Assembly (NCBI GenBank): GCA_018056765.1
Contig: JAGPFA010000008.1
Span: 1-64,000, forward strand
DNA: 64,000 bases
Reading direction: 5' to 3'
Origin: Syntrophaceae bacterium
GTDB lineage: Bacteria > Desulfobacterota > Syntrophia > Syntrophales > Smithellaceae
Shown here in pieces: positions 1 to 9,202 of this stretch; the stretch's first letter is position 1; each line of letters begins with the position of its first letter. The notes below the pieces were generated by a model. That model was given only the letters and a program-made list of their open reading frames with translations. It was not told the origin of the DNA and did not search any database. Made by a program: the position numbers and the translations under genes.

Positions 1-2
1 CC

Positions 3-617
3 TGTGCGGGGGCCGGGCATTATAGTCCGCCATCCGGGGATGGCAGGCTCGTTTTGATGATTTCCGGCAAAAGCGGCCCCTTTTTTTACGTCGAGCACGC
101 CCGCCGGCTGTCCGCTTTGGGATATACCGTGCTGCTTCACGACGGCAACGACTTTCCGCTCGATCAGCTTGAGCCGTGTCGCGCCAGGATACGGGACATT
201 TTACACGAGGCTGGCCTATCTTCCGTCGCACAAAAGGGGAAGGCGGCGATAATCGGGTATTCTCTGGGAGGCGCGGTGGCTTTGGCTTGTGCATCATCAA
301 TGGAAGAGGAGATTGCCGGTGTAATCGCTTATTATCCGGCAACCGCTTTCTTCAAGGATCATGACGGGTGTGTGGAAAGGATGAATGTGCCTGTCCTGGT
401 GATCCAGGGAGAGGATGACCATTTTTTCAATTGCTGTACAGTTGGCCCCATACGGAAGATATGCGACGAGGCCGCCGGTCAGGGCAGAAGGGTGGAGCTT
501 GTCGTTTACCCCGGCGCGGGGCATGGATTTAATTTAGGCCCTTTCAAAGACACAAAGCTCAATGAGGATTCCTGGGCGAGAACAACGAAAATGCTCGAAT
601 TGTATTTTTCTCCATAA
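3..617 (+). CDS. Dienelactone-hydrolase-like alpha/beta hydrolase, 5' end outside window
   Basis: This is a serine-type alpha/beta hydrolase of the dienelactone hydrolase superfamily. A nucleophile elbow IIGYSLGGA, an acid in VLVIQGEDDH and a late His in YPGAGHGFN form a complete Ser-Asp-His triad. The frame is open to the left edge. The residues before the first ATG (position 57) read RLVLMISGKSG, which looks like the first core strand and oxyanion loop, so the true start probably lies upstream of the window. Classical dienelactone hydrolases use Cys; Ser here suggests an esterase or peptidase-like member. No signal peptide can be judged. The substrate is unknown. Confidence 0.75.
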   Translation, partial: CAGAGHYSPPSGDGRLVLMISGKSGPFFYVEHARRLSALGYTVLLHDGNDFPLDQLEPCRARIRDILHEAGLSSVAQKGKAAIIGYSLGGAVALACASSMEEEIAGVIAYYPATAFFKDHDGCVERMNVPVLVIQGEDDHFFNCCTVGPIRKICDEAAGQGRRVELVVYPGAGHGFNLGPFKDTKLNEDSWARTTKMLELYFSP

Positions 618-720
618 AGATGCAATGGCAAATGGGAAGAAACATTATGCGCGCCGGTATTTTGTCGTGACGTTTTAGATCCCTCACACGGTAAAGAGCC
701 TCACCGGTCGGGCCGGCATT

Positions 721-1170
721 TTAGTCCCTGACAATGATTACAGGCACGTTTTTGTCATGGTGGAGTACGCCGTAAGAGACGGAGCCCAACACGGTGGCCG
801 AAAGAGCGCTGCGGCCACGCGATCCCATCACGATCAGGTCCGCGCCGGTACGCCTGGCTTCCTTGACGATTTCCGTCACCGGATATCCCATTTTGCTTAT
901 GGCTTTGAATGCCACTTTATTTTTTTTACAAAGCTCCCTGATATCCTCAAGATAATTCTCGGCCACCTCCTTCAGGTGCTCTTCAACCGGCTGTGTTATC
1001 TTTTTGCCGGTTTTCACCGGCACGGCTGTACCTTCCATGAAAAGTCGTTTGTCGATGACGCTCAAAGCGATGATGGATGCTCCCAGTTGCCGGGCAAGGT
1101 CAACTGCAAAAGACGCCGCCTTCAGGGATGTTTTTGATCCGTCAACCGCCACGAGAATTTCTTTTATCAT
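721..1170 (-). CDS. Universal stress protein (UspA family)
   Basis: A 149-residue single-domain Usp protein. It begins with the typical ILVAVDGS strand-loop. Near the C-terminus it carries the ATP-binding signature G-x2-G-x9-G-S (GSRGRSALSATVLGSVS), so it is probably an ATP-binding rather than a non-binding Usp. I chose the ATG at 1170 because AAGGAGG lies about 8 bases upstream; the frame extends further but without a ribosome site. It stands alone, with a long gene-free stretch behind it. Usp proteins are cytoplasmic and are generally induced by starvation or stress; the specific role here cannot be told. Confidence 0.9.
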   Translation of the reverse strand: MIKEILVAVDGSKTSLKAASFAVDLARQLGASIIALSVIDKRLFMEGTAVPVKTGKKITQPVEEHLKEVAENYLEDIRELCKKNKVAFKAISKMGYPVTEIVKEARRTGADLIVMGSRGRSALSATVLGSVSYGVLHHDKNVPVIIVRD

Positions 1171-2205
1171 ACTCTTCCCTCCTTGATTAAGATACTTGAT
1201 GGACAACCATATGATCTTTGCTCCGGCGGACACATGCCCGGCTCATCCGGGCCGGTGTGTCATATGGTGGAGCAGACGGCCCGGCCGAATTCAGTAAACC
1301 GCTGTTGCCAATATAGAGATATCATTCACGAAGGTCAATGAGATATTAGGTAGTTACCTGTATTTCAGCGGCTCCTTAAGATTCCATCTTGACAAAAATT
1401 GCAAAAAGCTAAATACATAATCAACTCCAAAGGGAGTCTTTGCGGAAACAGGTGGCGCGCCAGACCCTGATGATATGAAAAAAGGATGAGGTGAAAAAGC
1501 CCGGAAAACAAAATGACCCCGACAAGATCGGACGTAAACAATTCCAAGTGCCGGCGGAGAATCAATCCCTGGGCCCCGTCGGAGGACAAATAGAAAGGAA
1601 ATTTCAAGAAAAATAAGAATTGCCCGGCAATGAGCTTCAGGATAAAAGCATACGGGAGTTGTCGACGATTTTAGCGTTCTGAGCGAATAAAATTGGAAAA
1701 GCTTGATTTGGGCCGGCTTATCAGAAGGCATTTGCGGCGTTGAAAAGGCGGTTGGAAAACCCCGACTGCGTGATTATCCAGCAAGACAGATAAAGATGCG
1801 TGTCTGTAGTGTTGGGAAAACAACAGCGGTACCATCAAATATTTTAGCTTCCCGCTTTCGGGGGGCTCCGGAATTCCAGTTACATTAGCCTTCCTGGCGT
1901 CTGAACAGAGCAAAAAGTGTGCAATTATTCCCATAGAGAGAATCCTTGCACTCATTTTCACCAGGATTATGAACACGACACCCCACAGCTTGTTGTTATG
2001 ATTTTATGACAGACAAGACCTCGTTTTTTGTTTTGCTGTTCGAAGAAAGCAAGTTCTTGCCGAGTAATTTTCACGAATTTCCGCGATAAAGATGGCTTTG
2101 TGCCCGACACGTCCACGTAAGAAAGGATCAATTGAATTCATTTCGGGTTTACTGAGAGCTTTATAGCTCCGTACCCGGCAAAACAAAGAACAGGAGGAAG
2201 AAGAT
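1171..2205. other. Gene-free stretch of about 1 kb
   Basis: No convincing gene lies between the universal stress gene and the CoA-transferase. The open frames here (for example 1354-1731 and 1671-1976 on the minus strand) lack ribosome sites and recognisable protein composition. An imperfect GC-rich hairpin sits at about 1229-1261, and a TTGACA hexamer at 1389-1394 lacks a clear -10 partner. The stretch could hold a degraded gene or an untranslated RNA, but the sequence alone does not show which. Confidence 0.4.
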
Positions 2206-3579
2206 TTGAGCAAATTTCAACAGATGTACAAGGAAAAACTGGTGACCGCAGAAGAGGCGGTCAAGAAAGTGAAGCCAGGTGACTGGATTGACTGGGCAAT
2301 GTTCAACGGCAAGCCGGTGGAGCTTGATAAGGCGCTCGCGGCACGGAAGGATGAGCTCTCCGACATCAAAATCATGGCCGCCGTGACTGTGCCGCCGGTT
2401 CCGGAGGTCGTTCAAAAAGATCCCAAGGGAGAAGTTTTTACATATAACGATCAGCATTTCAGCTTGCTGACCCGCATGCTTCAGGAGATGTGCAGCGGTG
2501 TTTTTTACCAGCCGACGCTGTACGGCGAATCGGAACTTTACGTCGTAAACGGCATGAACGATCCGAAAAAAGCCGGCACACCGTTGCGCGATCATTTTAT
2601 GGCACAGGTTACCCCCATGGACAAGGATGGATATTTCAACTGGGGGTTGCATAATTCCTGCTGCTATTTACAGGCGGTAAGCGCGAAGAATATCATTTTG
2701 GAAGTCAACGAGAATATCCCCTATGCTTACGGGGGCAATATGGAACGCATCCACATTTCCCAGGTTCATGCAGTGGTTGAAGGTAACAATGCGCCGCTGG
2801 CCGAGCTGCCCATCGTCACCCCGACGGAAACAGACCGGAAAATTGCACAGAACGTTTTGGCGCATTTGAAGGATGGCGACTGTATCCAGCTGGGTATCGG
2901 CGGAATGCCCAATATTCTGGGGCAGATGATCAGCCAGTCTGATTTAAAGGATCTGGGTGGCTGGACGGAGATGCTGGTCGATGCCTACCATGACATGTGG
3001 GAAGCAGGGGTCATGAACGGCATGAAAAAAACCTTCGACCAGGGGAAAATCAACTACACATTCGCGCTCGGCGGAAAGAAACTTTATGACTGGATCGACC
3101 GTAACCCGGCGCTCGCGTCCTGCAGTGTGGGATACGTGAACCACCCCACCAGGCTTGCCCAGATAGATAATCTGATTTCCATCAATCAAGCCCTGCAGGT
3201 TGACCTCTATGGACAGGTCAACGCGGAAAGTTCCGGGTTCAAGCAAATTTCCGGCAACGGCGGTATGTCGGACTTTGTTTTGGGTGCGTACTGGTCCAAG
3301 GGCGGGCGCAGCTTCATTTGCCTGCCTTCCACTTATAAGAAAAAGGACGGCACGATCGTGTCGCGCATTGTCCCGAACTTTGAAGTCGGAAGCATCACAA
3401 CCGTTACCCGTCAGATGGTCAACTTTGTTGTCACCGAATATGGTGCGGTAGCGCTTAAGACCTGTCCCACCTGGTACCGGGCCGAAAAACTGATTTCCAT
3501 TGCCCATCCGGATTTCCGTGAAGAGCTGATCAAGGAAGCCGAAAAGAGAAAAATCTGGAGACAATCGAACAAGAAGTAA
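2206..3579 (+). CDS. Acetyl-CoA hydrolase/transferase family CoA-transferase
   Basis: A 457-residue class I CoA-transferase of the acetyl-CoA hydrolase/transferase family, the group holding butyryl-CoA:acetate and 4-hydroxybutyrate CoA-transferases. Such enzymes move CoA between acyl groups through a glutamyl-CoA thioester. The motif GQVNAESSG near residue 343 likely carries the catalytic Glu, followed by the family hallmark QISGNGGMSDF. The start is TTG, with GGAGGAAG about 8 bases upstream; no better start lies nearby. In a syntrophic fatty-acid degrader it would exchange CoA between acetate or butyrate and acyl-CoA. Substrate preference cannot be read from the sequence. It is monocistronic and followed by a strong hairpin. 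Confidence 0.85.
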   Translation: MSKFQQMYKEKLVTAEEAVKKVKPGDWIDWAMFNGKPVELDKALAARKDELSDIKIMAAVTVPPVPEVVQKDPKGEVFTYNDQHFSLLTRMLQEMCSGVFYQPTLYGESELYVVNGMNDPKKAGTPLRDHFMAQVTPMDKDGYFNWGLHNSCCYLQAVSAKNIILEVNENIPYAYGGNMERIHISQVHAVVEGNNAPLAELPIVTPTETDRKIAQNVLAHLKDGDCIQLGIGGMPNILGQMISQSDLKDLGGWTEMLVDAYHDMWEAGVMNGMKKTFDQGKINYTFALGGKKLYDWIDRNPALASCSVGYVNHPTRLAQIDNLISINQALQVDLYGQVNAESSGFKQISGNGGMSDFVLGAYWSKGGRSFICLPSTYKKKDGTIVSRIVPNFEVGSITTVTRQMVNFVVTEYGAVALKTCPTWYRAEKLISIAHPDFREELIKEAEKRKIWRQSNKK

Positions 3580-3592
3580 CCCCCTGGCGAAA

Positions 3593-3636
3593 AACAACCA
3601 CAGCCGCGGCGTCCGACCGCGGCCGTGGTTGTTTAT
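3593..3636. terminator. Strong hairpin terminator after CoA-transferase, probably bidirectional
   Basis: A 17-bp stem with one mismatch: AACAACCACaGCCGCGG pairs with the arm ending at 3633 across a 7-base loop. It lies 14 bases after the CoA-transferase stop. On the minus strand the stem is followed by TTTTT, so it may also stop transcription from the symporter gene. Confidence 0.75.
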
Positions 3637-3804
3637 TATCGGCGAATCTTTCCTGCCGCCATGTTTTTCCATCCGCCCATGTTTTGCCAAAACTGCGGCC
3701 TTTGCCTGCAGGGGGTAACGCCGCGGTGTTATCTGCCGGATAGGCTTCATTTGTGGAAGAAAGATGTCATCAGCCGTATTATCCATCCCCGGCCGGCTTA
3801 TAAA

Positions 3805-5145
3805 TCAGGAGGATTCATCGAGATTGCCGTCCCAGAGAAAATGCTTTGTTTCACTTATAATCACCTTATTGAGAACGAGCAATGAAATGAGATTGGGGAC
3901 CGCCATCAGTCCATTGGCAATATCCGCGAAGGTCCAGACAATGGGAAGGCTCAGCACGGAACCGAGCATTACCGCGCCCACCCAAAGATACCTGTACGGG
4001 CGAATGGCTTTGGCCCCCAGAAGATACTCCGCGGCTTTTTCACCATAGTAGGACCAGCCCAGAATGGTTGAAAAAACAAACGTCATAAGACCTATGGAAA
4101 GAATGGCCGGACCAACAAACGGCAGGGCCGAAAAGGCCGCCTTGGTAAGGGCGGCTCCTTTATAACCGTGAATCCACTGACCGGAATTCACCAGAACCAG
4201 ACCGGTCATTGCGCACACCACAACCGTGTCCCAGAAGGTTGCCGTTGAAGAAACCAGCGCCTGACGAATTGCATTTTTGGTCTGTGCCGCCGCCGCGACA
4301 ATCGGCGCGCTGCCCATGCCGGATTCATTGGAAAACAGACCGCGTGCGACGCCGTAGCGAATTGCCTCTTTCATGCCTGCGCCCAGAAATCCGCCGATAA
4401 CGGCATGGCCGGAAAAAGCGCTTTGAAAAATAAGCCTGATGGTTGCCGGTATCGTTTCATACTGCACAGCCAATAAAACCGCGCAGCCGAAGACATAAAA
4501 CACCGCCATAAAAGGCACCAGTTTTTCGCAGACCCTCGCTATGGATTTAATGCCGCCGAGGATGACGACGGCGGTAAGCACGGTCAGCGTCAATCCGGTA
4601 ATCCAGGGTGAAATATTGAAGGTTTCCTCGACCAGCGATGCGATCGAATTGGCCTGCACGGTGTTACCGATCCCGAATGCCGCCACCGCGGTAAACGCCG
4701 CGAAAATCAAACCCAGCCACCGTGCGTTCATGCCACGTTCCAGAACATACATCGGGCCGCCGGCCATCAGTCCTTCTTTGTTGGTAATGCGATATTTCAG
4801 CGATAAAACCGCCTCACCGTATTTTGTCGCAATGCCGAAGAAACCGGTCAGCCACATCCACAAAACGGCGCCGGGGCCTCCCGCGGCAACCGCTGTGGCC
4901 ACGCCGACAATATTGCCAGTGCCTATTGTTGCCGCCAGGGCTGTGGCCAGAGCACCAAACTGGCTGATATCCCCTTTGCCTTCGCGCTTACGTGAAAAGG
5001 AAATTTTTATGGCCCTGAACATATATCTTTGAATGAACTTGAGGCGAATCGTCAGAAAAATATGTGTTCCGACGAGAAGCACAATCAGAGGCCAGCCCCA
5101 GAGCACATCGCTAATTTGCTGAAGAAAAGATTCAATGGCCTGCAT
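3805..5145 (-). CDS. Alanine/glycine:sodium symporter (AGCS family)
   Basis: A 446-residue inner-membrane transporter with about 10-11 hydrophobic segments. The AGCS signature is clear around residues 80-120: GTGNIVGVATAVAAGGPGA, then WMWLTGFFGIATKYGEAVL. Members co-transport alanine or glycine (sometimes other small amino acids) with sodium or protons. The start ATG at 5145 is preceded by GGAGGTTTC. The length matches the family. It is not obviously in an operon: the neighbour ending at 5343 lies about 200 bases upstream on the same strand. No substrate prediction beyond small neutral amino acids is justified. Confidence 0.9.
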   Translation of the reverse strand: MQAIESFLQQISDVLWGWPLIVLLVGTHIFLTIRLKFIQRYMFRAIKISFSRKREGKGDISQFGALATALAATIGTGNIVGVATAVAAGGPGAVLWMWLTGFFGIATKYGEAVLSLKYRITNKEGLMAGGPMYVLERGMNARWLGLIFAAFTAVAAFGIGNTVQANSIASLVEETFNISPWITGLTLTVLTAVVILGGIKSIARVCEKLVPFMAVFYVFGCAVLLAVQYETIPATIRLIFQSAFSGHAVIGGFLGAGMKEAIRYGVARGLFSNESGMGSAPIVAAAAQTKNAIRQALVSSTATFWDTVVVCAMTGLVLVNSGQWIHGYKGAALTKAAFSALPFVGPAILSIGLMTFVFSTILGWSYYGEKAAEYLLGAKAIRPYRYLWVGAVMLGSVLSLPIVWTFADIANGLMAVPNLISLLVLNKVIISETKHFLWDGNLDESS

Positions 5146-5342
5146 GAAACCTCCAAATATTTATGAGCCTCAAATAAGGGATTGATATTAAGTCCCGGCA
5201 GTTTATAAAGGACGGGTTTCCGGGTGTCAATATAAAGTTCAATGTTCAATTGTCCGGCCGGTCACACTTAAAATCATGAAAACAAAAAGAGGGATCACCA
5301 GCGACGACATTCATTGGAACGAGGATGACTGATGTTTTAGTC

Positions 5343-6680
5343 CTACATTTCTTTGAGGAGTCTGTTTTCCGGCAGTTTTTCCAGGGCTTTGCCGAAAGCC
5401 TCCAAAGATGACGAAAGCACGGTGAATTCAGGCGCGTGGGCAAAAGGCATATCGTTCAAGCCTCTTTGTTCCAGAGCCAGGATAACGTCCTGAATGGTGA
5501 GCCGGCTTATATCCCGTGCCGGCTGATAGGCCTGCTCGCCGTTGCCTTCGGCTTCCGCTTTTGTAAGAATGTTACTTTTATTTAACTCAAAGAGAATTTC
5601 ATTGGCAAAACGAATAGGAATTTCCAGCCGTGCGGAGATTTCACGGGCGGTGGAAGGCGGTTCGGCGCGGACGAAGTTTTTAACCAGATGATGGGCGATC
5701 TGAAGCGCCAGCAGGGTTTTAACCCTGTGGCTGGCCTGGAGGGCGTCCGGTTCAAATTCATAGGTGTCGACATTCTGGAGAGCAAAGGAAAGCTCCGCCC
5801 CGTATAAGACGATAAACCAGCTCAGCTGAAGCCAGACCAGAAAAAGCGGCAACGCCGCGAAGCTTCCATAAATGGCATTGTATTTTGCAACGCCGATCTG
5901 AAAAGTGATGTAGGTCCACTGGACAAGCTGAAATATTGTGCCGGCAACAATCCCGGCGTAAAGGCCGGAGGAAAACCGCACCTTTGTGTTAGGCATGAAA
6001 ATATATATAAAAGTGAAAACACCCCATAAAAGAGCGTAGGGCAGAAACTTCAGAAAAGTGAAAACAGCCGGTCCGATAACTCCCAGGAAGGTGAACTTTT
6101 CCACAATAGCCGTTATCTGCGAGGTGAAAAAGATGGTCAGGCCGCTGGACAAAATAATCAAGACCGGACATACCAGCATCAGAGACAAATAATCGCCGAA
6201 CATGCGCCCCAGCGATCTTTTTTCCTTTACTCCCCAGATGTCATTGAAGGAAACTTCAATTTGCCCCAGAACCTTCAGCACCGCCCACATCAGGACAAGC
6301 AGACCTGCGCCGGCAATCAGCCCTCCTTGGGTATTGGCCAGAAGCGCGTTGGAAAATTCGAGCACTTTTTGCAAAATATCTTCATGGCCGGCCAGCTTGT
6401 CGCGCAGCTGCTCCTCCAGTAATTTTTCAAAGCCGAAGCCTTTGGCAATGCCGAAGGCCATCGCCATGACCGGTACGATGGAAATCATCGAATAAAAAGT
6501 TAGAGCAGATGCCCGCAGACGGCATTGGTCTTCGTCAAAGCCTCTTACTGACAAAACTAACACCCTAAGCAGGTTCAGAAAGAAAGACTTCCCGGGAGGA
6601 AGCGAGGTGCGGCGTACCCGCCAGACGTCATGGCGTAAAAAATTGATGATTTTTTGTACAGGGTTTTGATTTTTATTCAT
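5343..6680 (-). CDS. YihY/BrkB-family membrane protein with C-terminal winged-helix-like extension
   Basis: A 445-residue protein. Residues about 40-300 form the six-helix YihY/virulence-factor BrkB domain, with the typical RASALTFYSMISIVPVM and later the SFAALPLFLVWLQLSW segments. These proteins were once mis-called ribonuclease BN; their true function is unsettled (proposed transport or envelope role). Residues about 330-445 are soluble and contain AREISARLEIPIRFANEIL, resembling a winged helix as found fused to YihY domains in many deltaproteobacteria. I chose ATG 6680, which has GGAAGG 7 bases upstream, over an in-frame ATG 33 bases earlier. It is transcribed alone. Confidence 0.85.
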   Translation of the reverse strand: MNKNQNPVQKIINFLRHDVWRVRRTSLPPGKSFFLNLLRVLVLSVRGFDEDQCRLRASALTFYSMISIVPVMAMAFGIAKGFGFEKLLEEQLRDKLAGHEDILQKVLEFSNALLANTQGGLIAGAGLLVLMWAVLKVLGQIEVSFNDIWGVKEKRSLGRMFGDYLSLMLVCPVLIILSSGLTIFFTSQITAIVEKFTFLGVIGPAVFTFLKFLPYALLWGVFTFIYIFMPNTKVRFSSGLYAGIVAGTIFQLVQWTYITFQIGVAKYNAIYGSFAALPLFLVWLQLSWFIVLYGAELSFALQNVDTYEFEPDALQASHRVKTLLALQIAHHLVKNFVRAEPPSTAREISARLEIPIRFANEILFELNKSNILTKAEAEGNGEQAYQPARDISRLTIQDVILALEQRGLNDMPFAHAPEFTVLSSSLEAFGKALEKLPENRLLKEM

Positions 6681-7343
6681 ATGTTTTCCTTCCCGGGGCA
6701 CAAAAAAGCCCAAACGACATGAGTTGCTGCGGTAGTTTATCAGTATGCGGCGCCGTTTTTATTTGCCCGTGCTTTCGAGTGCACGAAGTATAAAAAGAAC
6801 ATCGCCACCTGTCAACCTAAAAGGGTACTTCTATGTGATTTGATTGTGTTTTATTGAGGAGGCGGTAATGTCGGCCAAGGAAGGGAATAAAGATGTGGCC
6901 CCCACAAACCGATAACGAGTTTTGAGGAGAGTTATGTTTTTACCTGGATGGAAGATATTTTACTGCCGGAGATAGATTGCATAAATGTCAAAAAATGACG
7001 GAACTTCCCGTTAAAATGATCAGGTCATTTTAGGCATGATTTGTTTAAATGACTTATCGATTTTGACTCCCGGTTGCTTGTTTATGTTCATTTTTTTTAA
7101 TTGCTTGAAAAATCGGATAAAATTCATAAGCCCAATCAGGGCCAGGTATTGTGAACGAAGTAAGTAAGTTGGGTGGTCAGGCGCCACGGAAATTAACCGG
7201 CGGGCCGTCTGATTCGTCAAAGATTGTGAAAATAAACAAAAAATATGGAGATGGTATATATATTGCTTTGTCTTACATTGCTGGATATGCTAGTAAAGGG
7301 GCAAGAATATTGATGAATATTTCAGAAAGCGTGGGACGGGAAA
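6681..7343. other. Intergenic stretch upstream of the MshEN gene
   Basis: An AT-richer stretch between two divergent genes, so promoters for both are expected here. A small hairpin (AAAATGA/TCATTTT) lies at 7013-7031. A 66-codon frame at 7151-7351 starts with GTG, lacks a good ribosome site and overlaps the next gene by 8 bases. It is not convincing as a protein. Confidence 0.4.
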
Positions 7344-8147
7344 ATGATTAAGAACAGGACGACACAAAAAGAAGAACCTTATAAGCCCAGGAAAGCTGCT
7401 CCGGGAAATCCGGAGACCACCCATGCCGGCTCACATGCTCAATTGACGAGCGCGCTCAACAGCCTCACAGTTGCTTTGAAAACCCTTGAATCAAAAATTA
7501 AAGAGGCAGAATCTACGACGAACAGAATCGGGCAGATTCTTGTAGCCAAAAAGATTATCGAACCTTCTGACCTGGAAGAGGCGATGAGGAGGAAAAATAA
7601 GGAACCTCATAAGTATCTGGGACAGATTCTTTGTGAGATGGGCTTTCCACAGTCCATCATTATGAAAAATATTTATTTCAGCAACAAGAGGAAGAAGCTT
7701 GGTGAGATTCTTCTGGAGTTGAAGATGATCACTCCCCGTCAGCTCGAAGACATTCTGGAGCTGCAGCAGAGTCAAAAAAATTATGGCCGGCATCAGTATC
7801 TGGGCGACCTGCTGGCACGTAAAAGGATAATCAATGAAGATGAATATATGAAAGCGCTTTCCGCCCATTTCAGCATGCCTATCGTTTCCCTGAAGGGATT
7901 CCGGGTTTATCCGACAATGCAAAAAGCCATTGGAGAGCAATATGCGCTGAAAAACCGTCTTGTTGTTTTGAGCAACAGCCCTCAGAAGGTAGGGGTAGCG
8001 ATGGCGGAGCCGCATTTGTCGATCTTCGAGCACCTGGAAAAAGCAATGCCGAAAGGCAAATACATTCTGTTTTGTATTGCCAGGTCCTCTGAAATAGAAA
8101 CTTGCCTCGATGCCGCCTATGACCCTTTCAACCATCTGACTTATTAA
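7344..8147 (+). CDS. Stand-alone MshEN (GspE/PilB N-terminal-like) protein
   Basis: A 267-residue soluble protein built from the small helical domain normally found at the N-terminus of type II secretion and type IV pilus ATPases. The LGxxL hallmark of MshEN domains occurs four times: RIGQIL (residue 61), YLGQIL (91), KLGEIL (118) and YLGDLL (152). The first and third are followed by the expected I-I/T-x3-L-E pattern. In this family such motifs can bind cyclic di-GMP. The usual ATPase domain is absent: there is no Walker A motif, and the protein ends soon after a GspE_N-like tail. A regulatory or adaptor role for a pilus or secretion motor is an inference. A hairpin terminator follows. Confidence 0.75.
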   Translation: MIKNRTTQKEEPYKPRKAAPGNPETTHAGSHAQLTSALNSLTVALKTLESKIKEAESTTNRIGQILVAKKIIEPSDLEEAMRRKNKEPHKYLGQILCEMGFPQSIIMKNIYFSNKRKKLGEILLELKMITPRQLEDILELQQSQKNYGRHQYLGDLLARKRIINEDEYMKALSAHFSMPIVSLKGFRVYPTMQKAIGEQYALKNRLVVLSNSPQKVGVAMAEPHLSIFEHLEKAMPKGKYILFCIARSSEIETCLDAAYDPFNHLTY

Positions 8148-8190
8148 CTCCGCCGTCACAAGGCCCAACGACATTCGTCCTCCGGAGCAA

Positions 8191-8220
8191 GGGCTTTCCT
8201 GGGGGTGAAAGCCTCTTTGT
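8191..8220 (+). terminator. Hairpin terminator after MshEN gene
   Basis: A 7-bp stem GGCTTTC/GAAAGCC around an 8-base loop, followed by TCTTTGT, lies 44 bases after the MshEN stop codon. The U-tract is imperfect. Confidence 0.5.
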
Positions 8221-8271
8221 CCTGACGGCAGAAAAAGGATTCAGAATGAACAAAGAGCAATATATTGCTGC

Positions 8272-8312
8272 AAAAAGGGCGGCCTGATTACCGTATGGAT
8301 TTCAGGCCGCCC
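8272..8312 (-). terminator. Rho-independent terminator for the minus-strand SDR/DUF3617 transcript
   Basis: A perfect 11-bp stem (GGGCGGCCTGA with its complement) around a 14-base loop. Read on the minus strand it is followed by TTTTT. It lies about 120 bases beyond the end of the SDR fragment, so it would terminate transcripts arriving from 9119 through 8430. Confidence 0.75.
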
Positions 8313-8429
8313 ATATTCGAAGGTATGCCGGTCGACATCATTTCTGTCGGGTGATCACCCACCTTCCATTATCCGTCACCATCATCCACGAGCTATTAGC
8401 TACCCGCTACGACCTAAAACCTTTCCTCT

Positions 8430-8693
8430 CTACATCTTCATCCCGCCGTCACAGAAGATAACCTGGCCGGTGATGAAGGAGCTTTCATCGGAGGCCGGAA
8501 ACAGTGCCAGGTTGGCTATGTCCAGCGGCGAACCTTTGCGGTTCATGGGTACCAGATAAGGCAGCATGAAGTCTATCTGCTTGAGCGTTTCCGGAGGCAT
8601 ATTCTTCATCATGTCCGTCAAGATCATCCCCGGGGCGATGGCGTTGACGTTGATTCCCTTGGCGCACCACTCCTTCGCACAAAAAAGAGAAGC
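8430..8693 (-). pseudogene. C-terminal fragment of a short-chain dehydrogenase (FabG-like)
   Basis: About 87 codons of an SDR-family oxidoreductase tail. The fragment holds the conserved GINVNAIAPGMILTDMM segment and the SDR ending SSFITGQVIFCDGGMKM. The Rossmann glycine motif and the catalytic Tyr-Lys region, about two thirds of a normal 250-residue protein, are missing. The fragment begins, in the same reading frame, directly after the stop codon of the DUF3617 gene upstream. The first recognisable residues are SLFCAKEWCAKG, aligning with the helix after the catalytic Lys. It is probably the relic of a deletion or rearrangement. The internal ATG at 8627 is unlikely to give a functional product. 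Confidence 0.8.
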
Positions 8694-8696
8694 TGG

Positions 8697-9119
8697 TTAC
8701 TTATTGCAAGGTCCCAGATATCTGCCCTTCATTACGGTGGTCATTTGCATCGGGGCCTGTCCTTTAGCGCTGAAGGCGGTGGTCGTTTTCCCTTCCATGG
8801 TGTTTCCGCTGTAGACGATTTTTCCCGTCGCCCGCATGTTGCCCTGCGCGTTTTTACATTCCGAGGTATAAGTCATCGTGTCGCCGCTTATTTTTTGAGA
8901 GATGATTTTGCACTCCGTGCCTCTGTCCCGGTTTTGAGGAACAGCTTCTTTTTTGTTCAGGCATTGTCTGAACGTTACCGGCGGTGTTGACATCGGCATT
9001 CCTTCTATCTGTGTCTGCGAGGTGATTTCCCACAGCCCTTCTTTCATCTGGGCGAAAGACCAGGAGGGGACTGCCAGCAAAACCATGATAACCACTATAA
9101 TACGTGATTTCCTGAACAT
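8697..9119 (-). CDS. DUF3617 family secreted protein
   Basis: A 140-residue protein with a clear signal peptide (hydrophobic run IIVVIMVLLAVPS, cleavage near SFA-QMKEG), so it is periplasmic or lipid-exposed. The mature part begins with KEGLWEITSQ and has Cys-containing RQCLNKKE and GRYLGPC, the pattern of DUF3617 proteins. These are common in proteobacteria and have no assigned function. The start has AAGGAG 7 bases upstream. Its stop codon is immediately followed, in frame, by the SDR fragment. Confidence 0.8.
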   Translation of the reverse strand: MFRKSRIIVVIMVLLAVPSWSFAQMKEGLWEITSQTQIEGMPMSTPPVTFRQCLNKKEAVPQNRDRGTECKIISQKISGDTMTYTSECKNAQGNMRATGKIVYSGNTMEGKTTTAFSAKGQAPMQMTTVMKGRYLGPCNK

Positions 9120-9202
9120 GATTTTCTCCTTTCACTAAGGTTGACTGCAGATGTTCTTCTTCGGGCGCCCTGAATGCGGAAAGAGGCGCACCGCGAAGTA
9201 AT

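Noticed and set aside
1354..1976. Minus-strand frames in the gap before the CoA-transferase
   Set aside because: No ribosome sites, composition unlike neighbouring proteins, and overlapping frames of similar length; most likely chance.
7151..7351. 66-codon frame before the MshEN gene
   Set aside because: GTG start without a ribosome site, no recognisable family, and an 8-base overlap with a well-supported gene.
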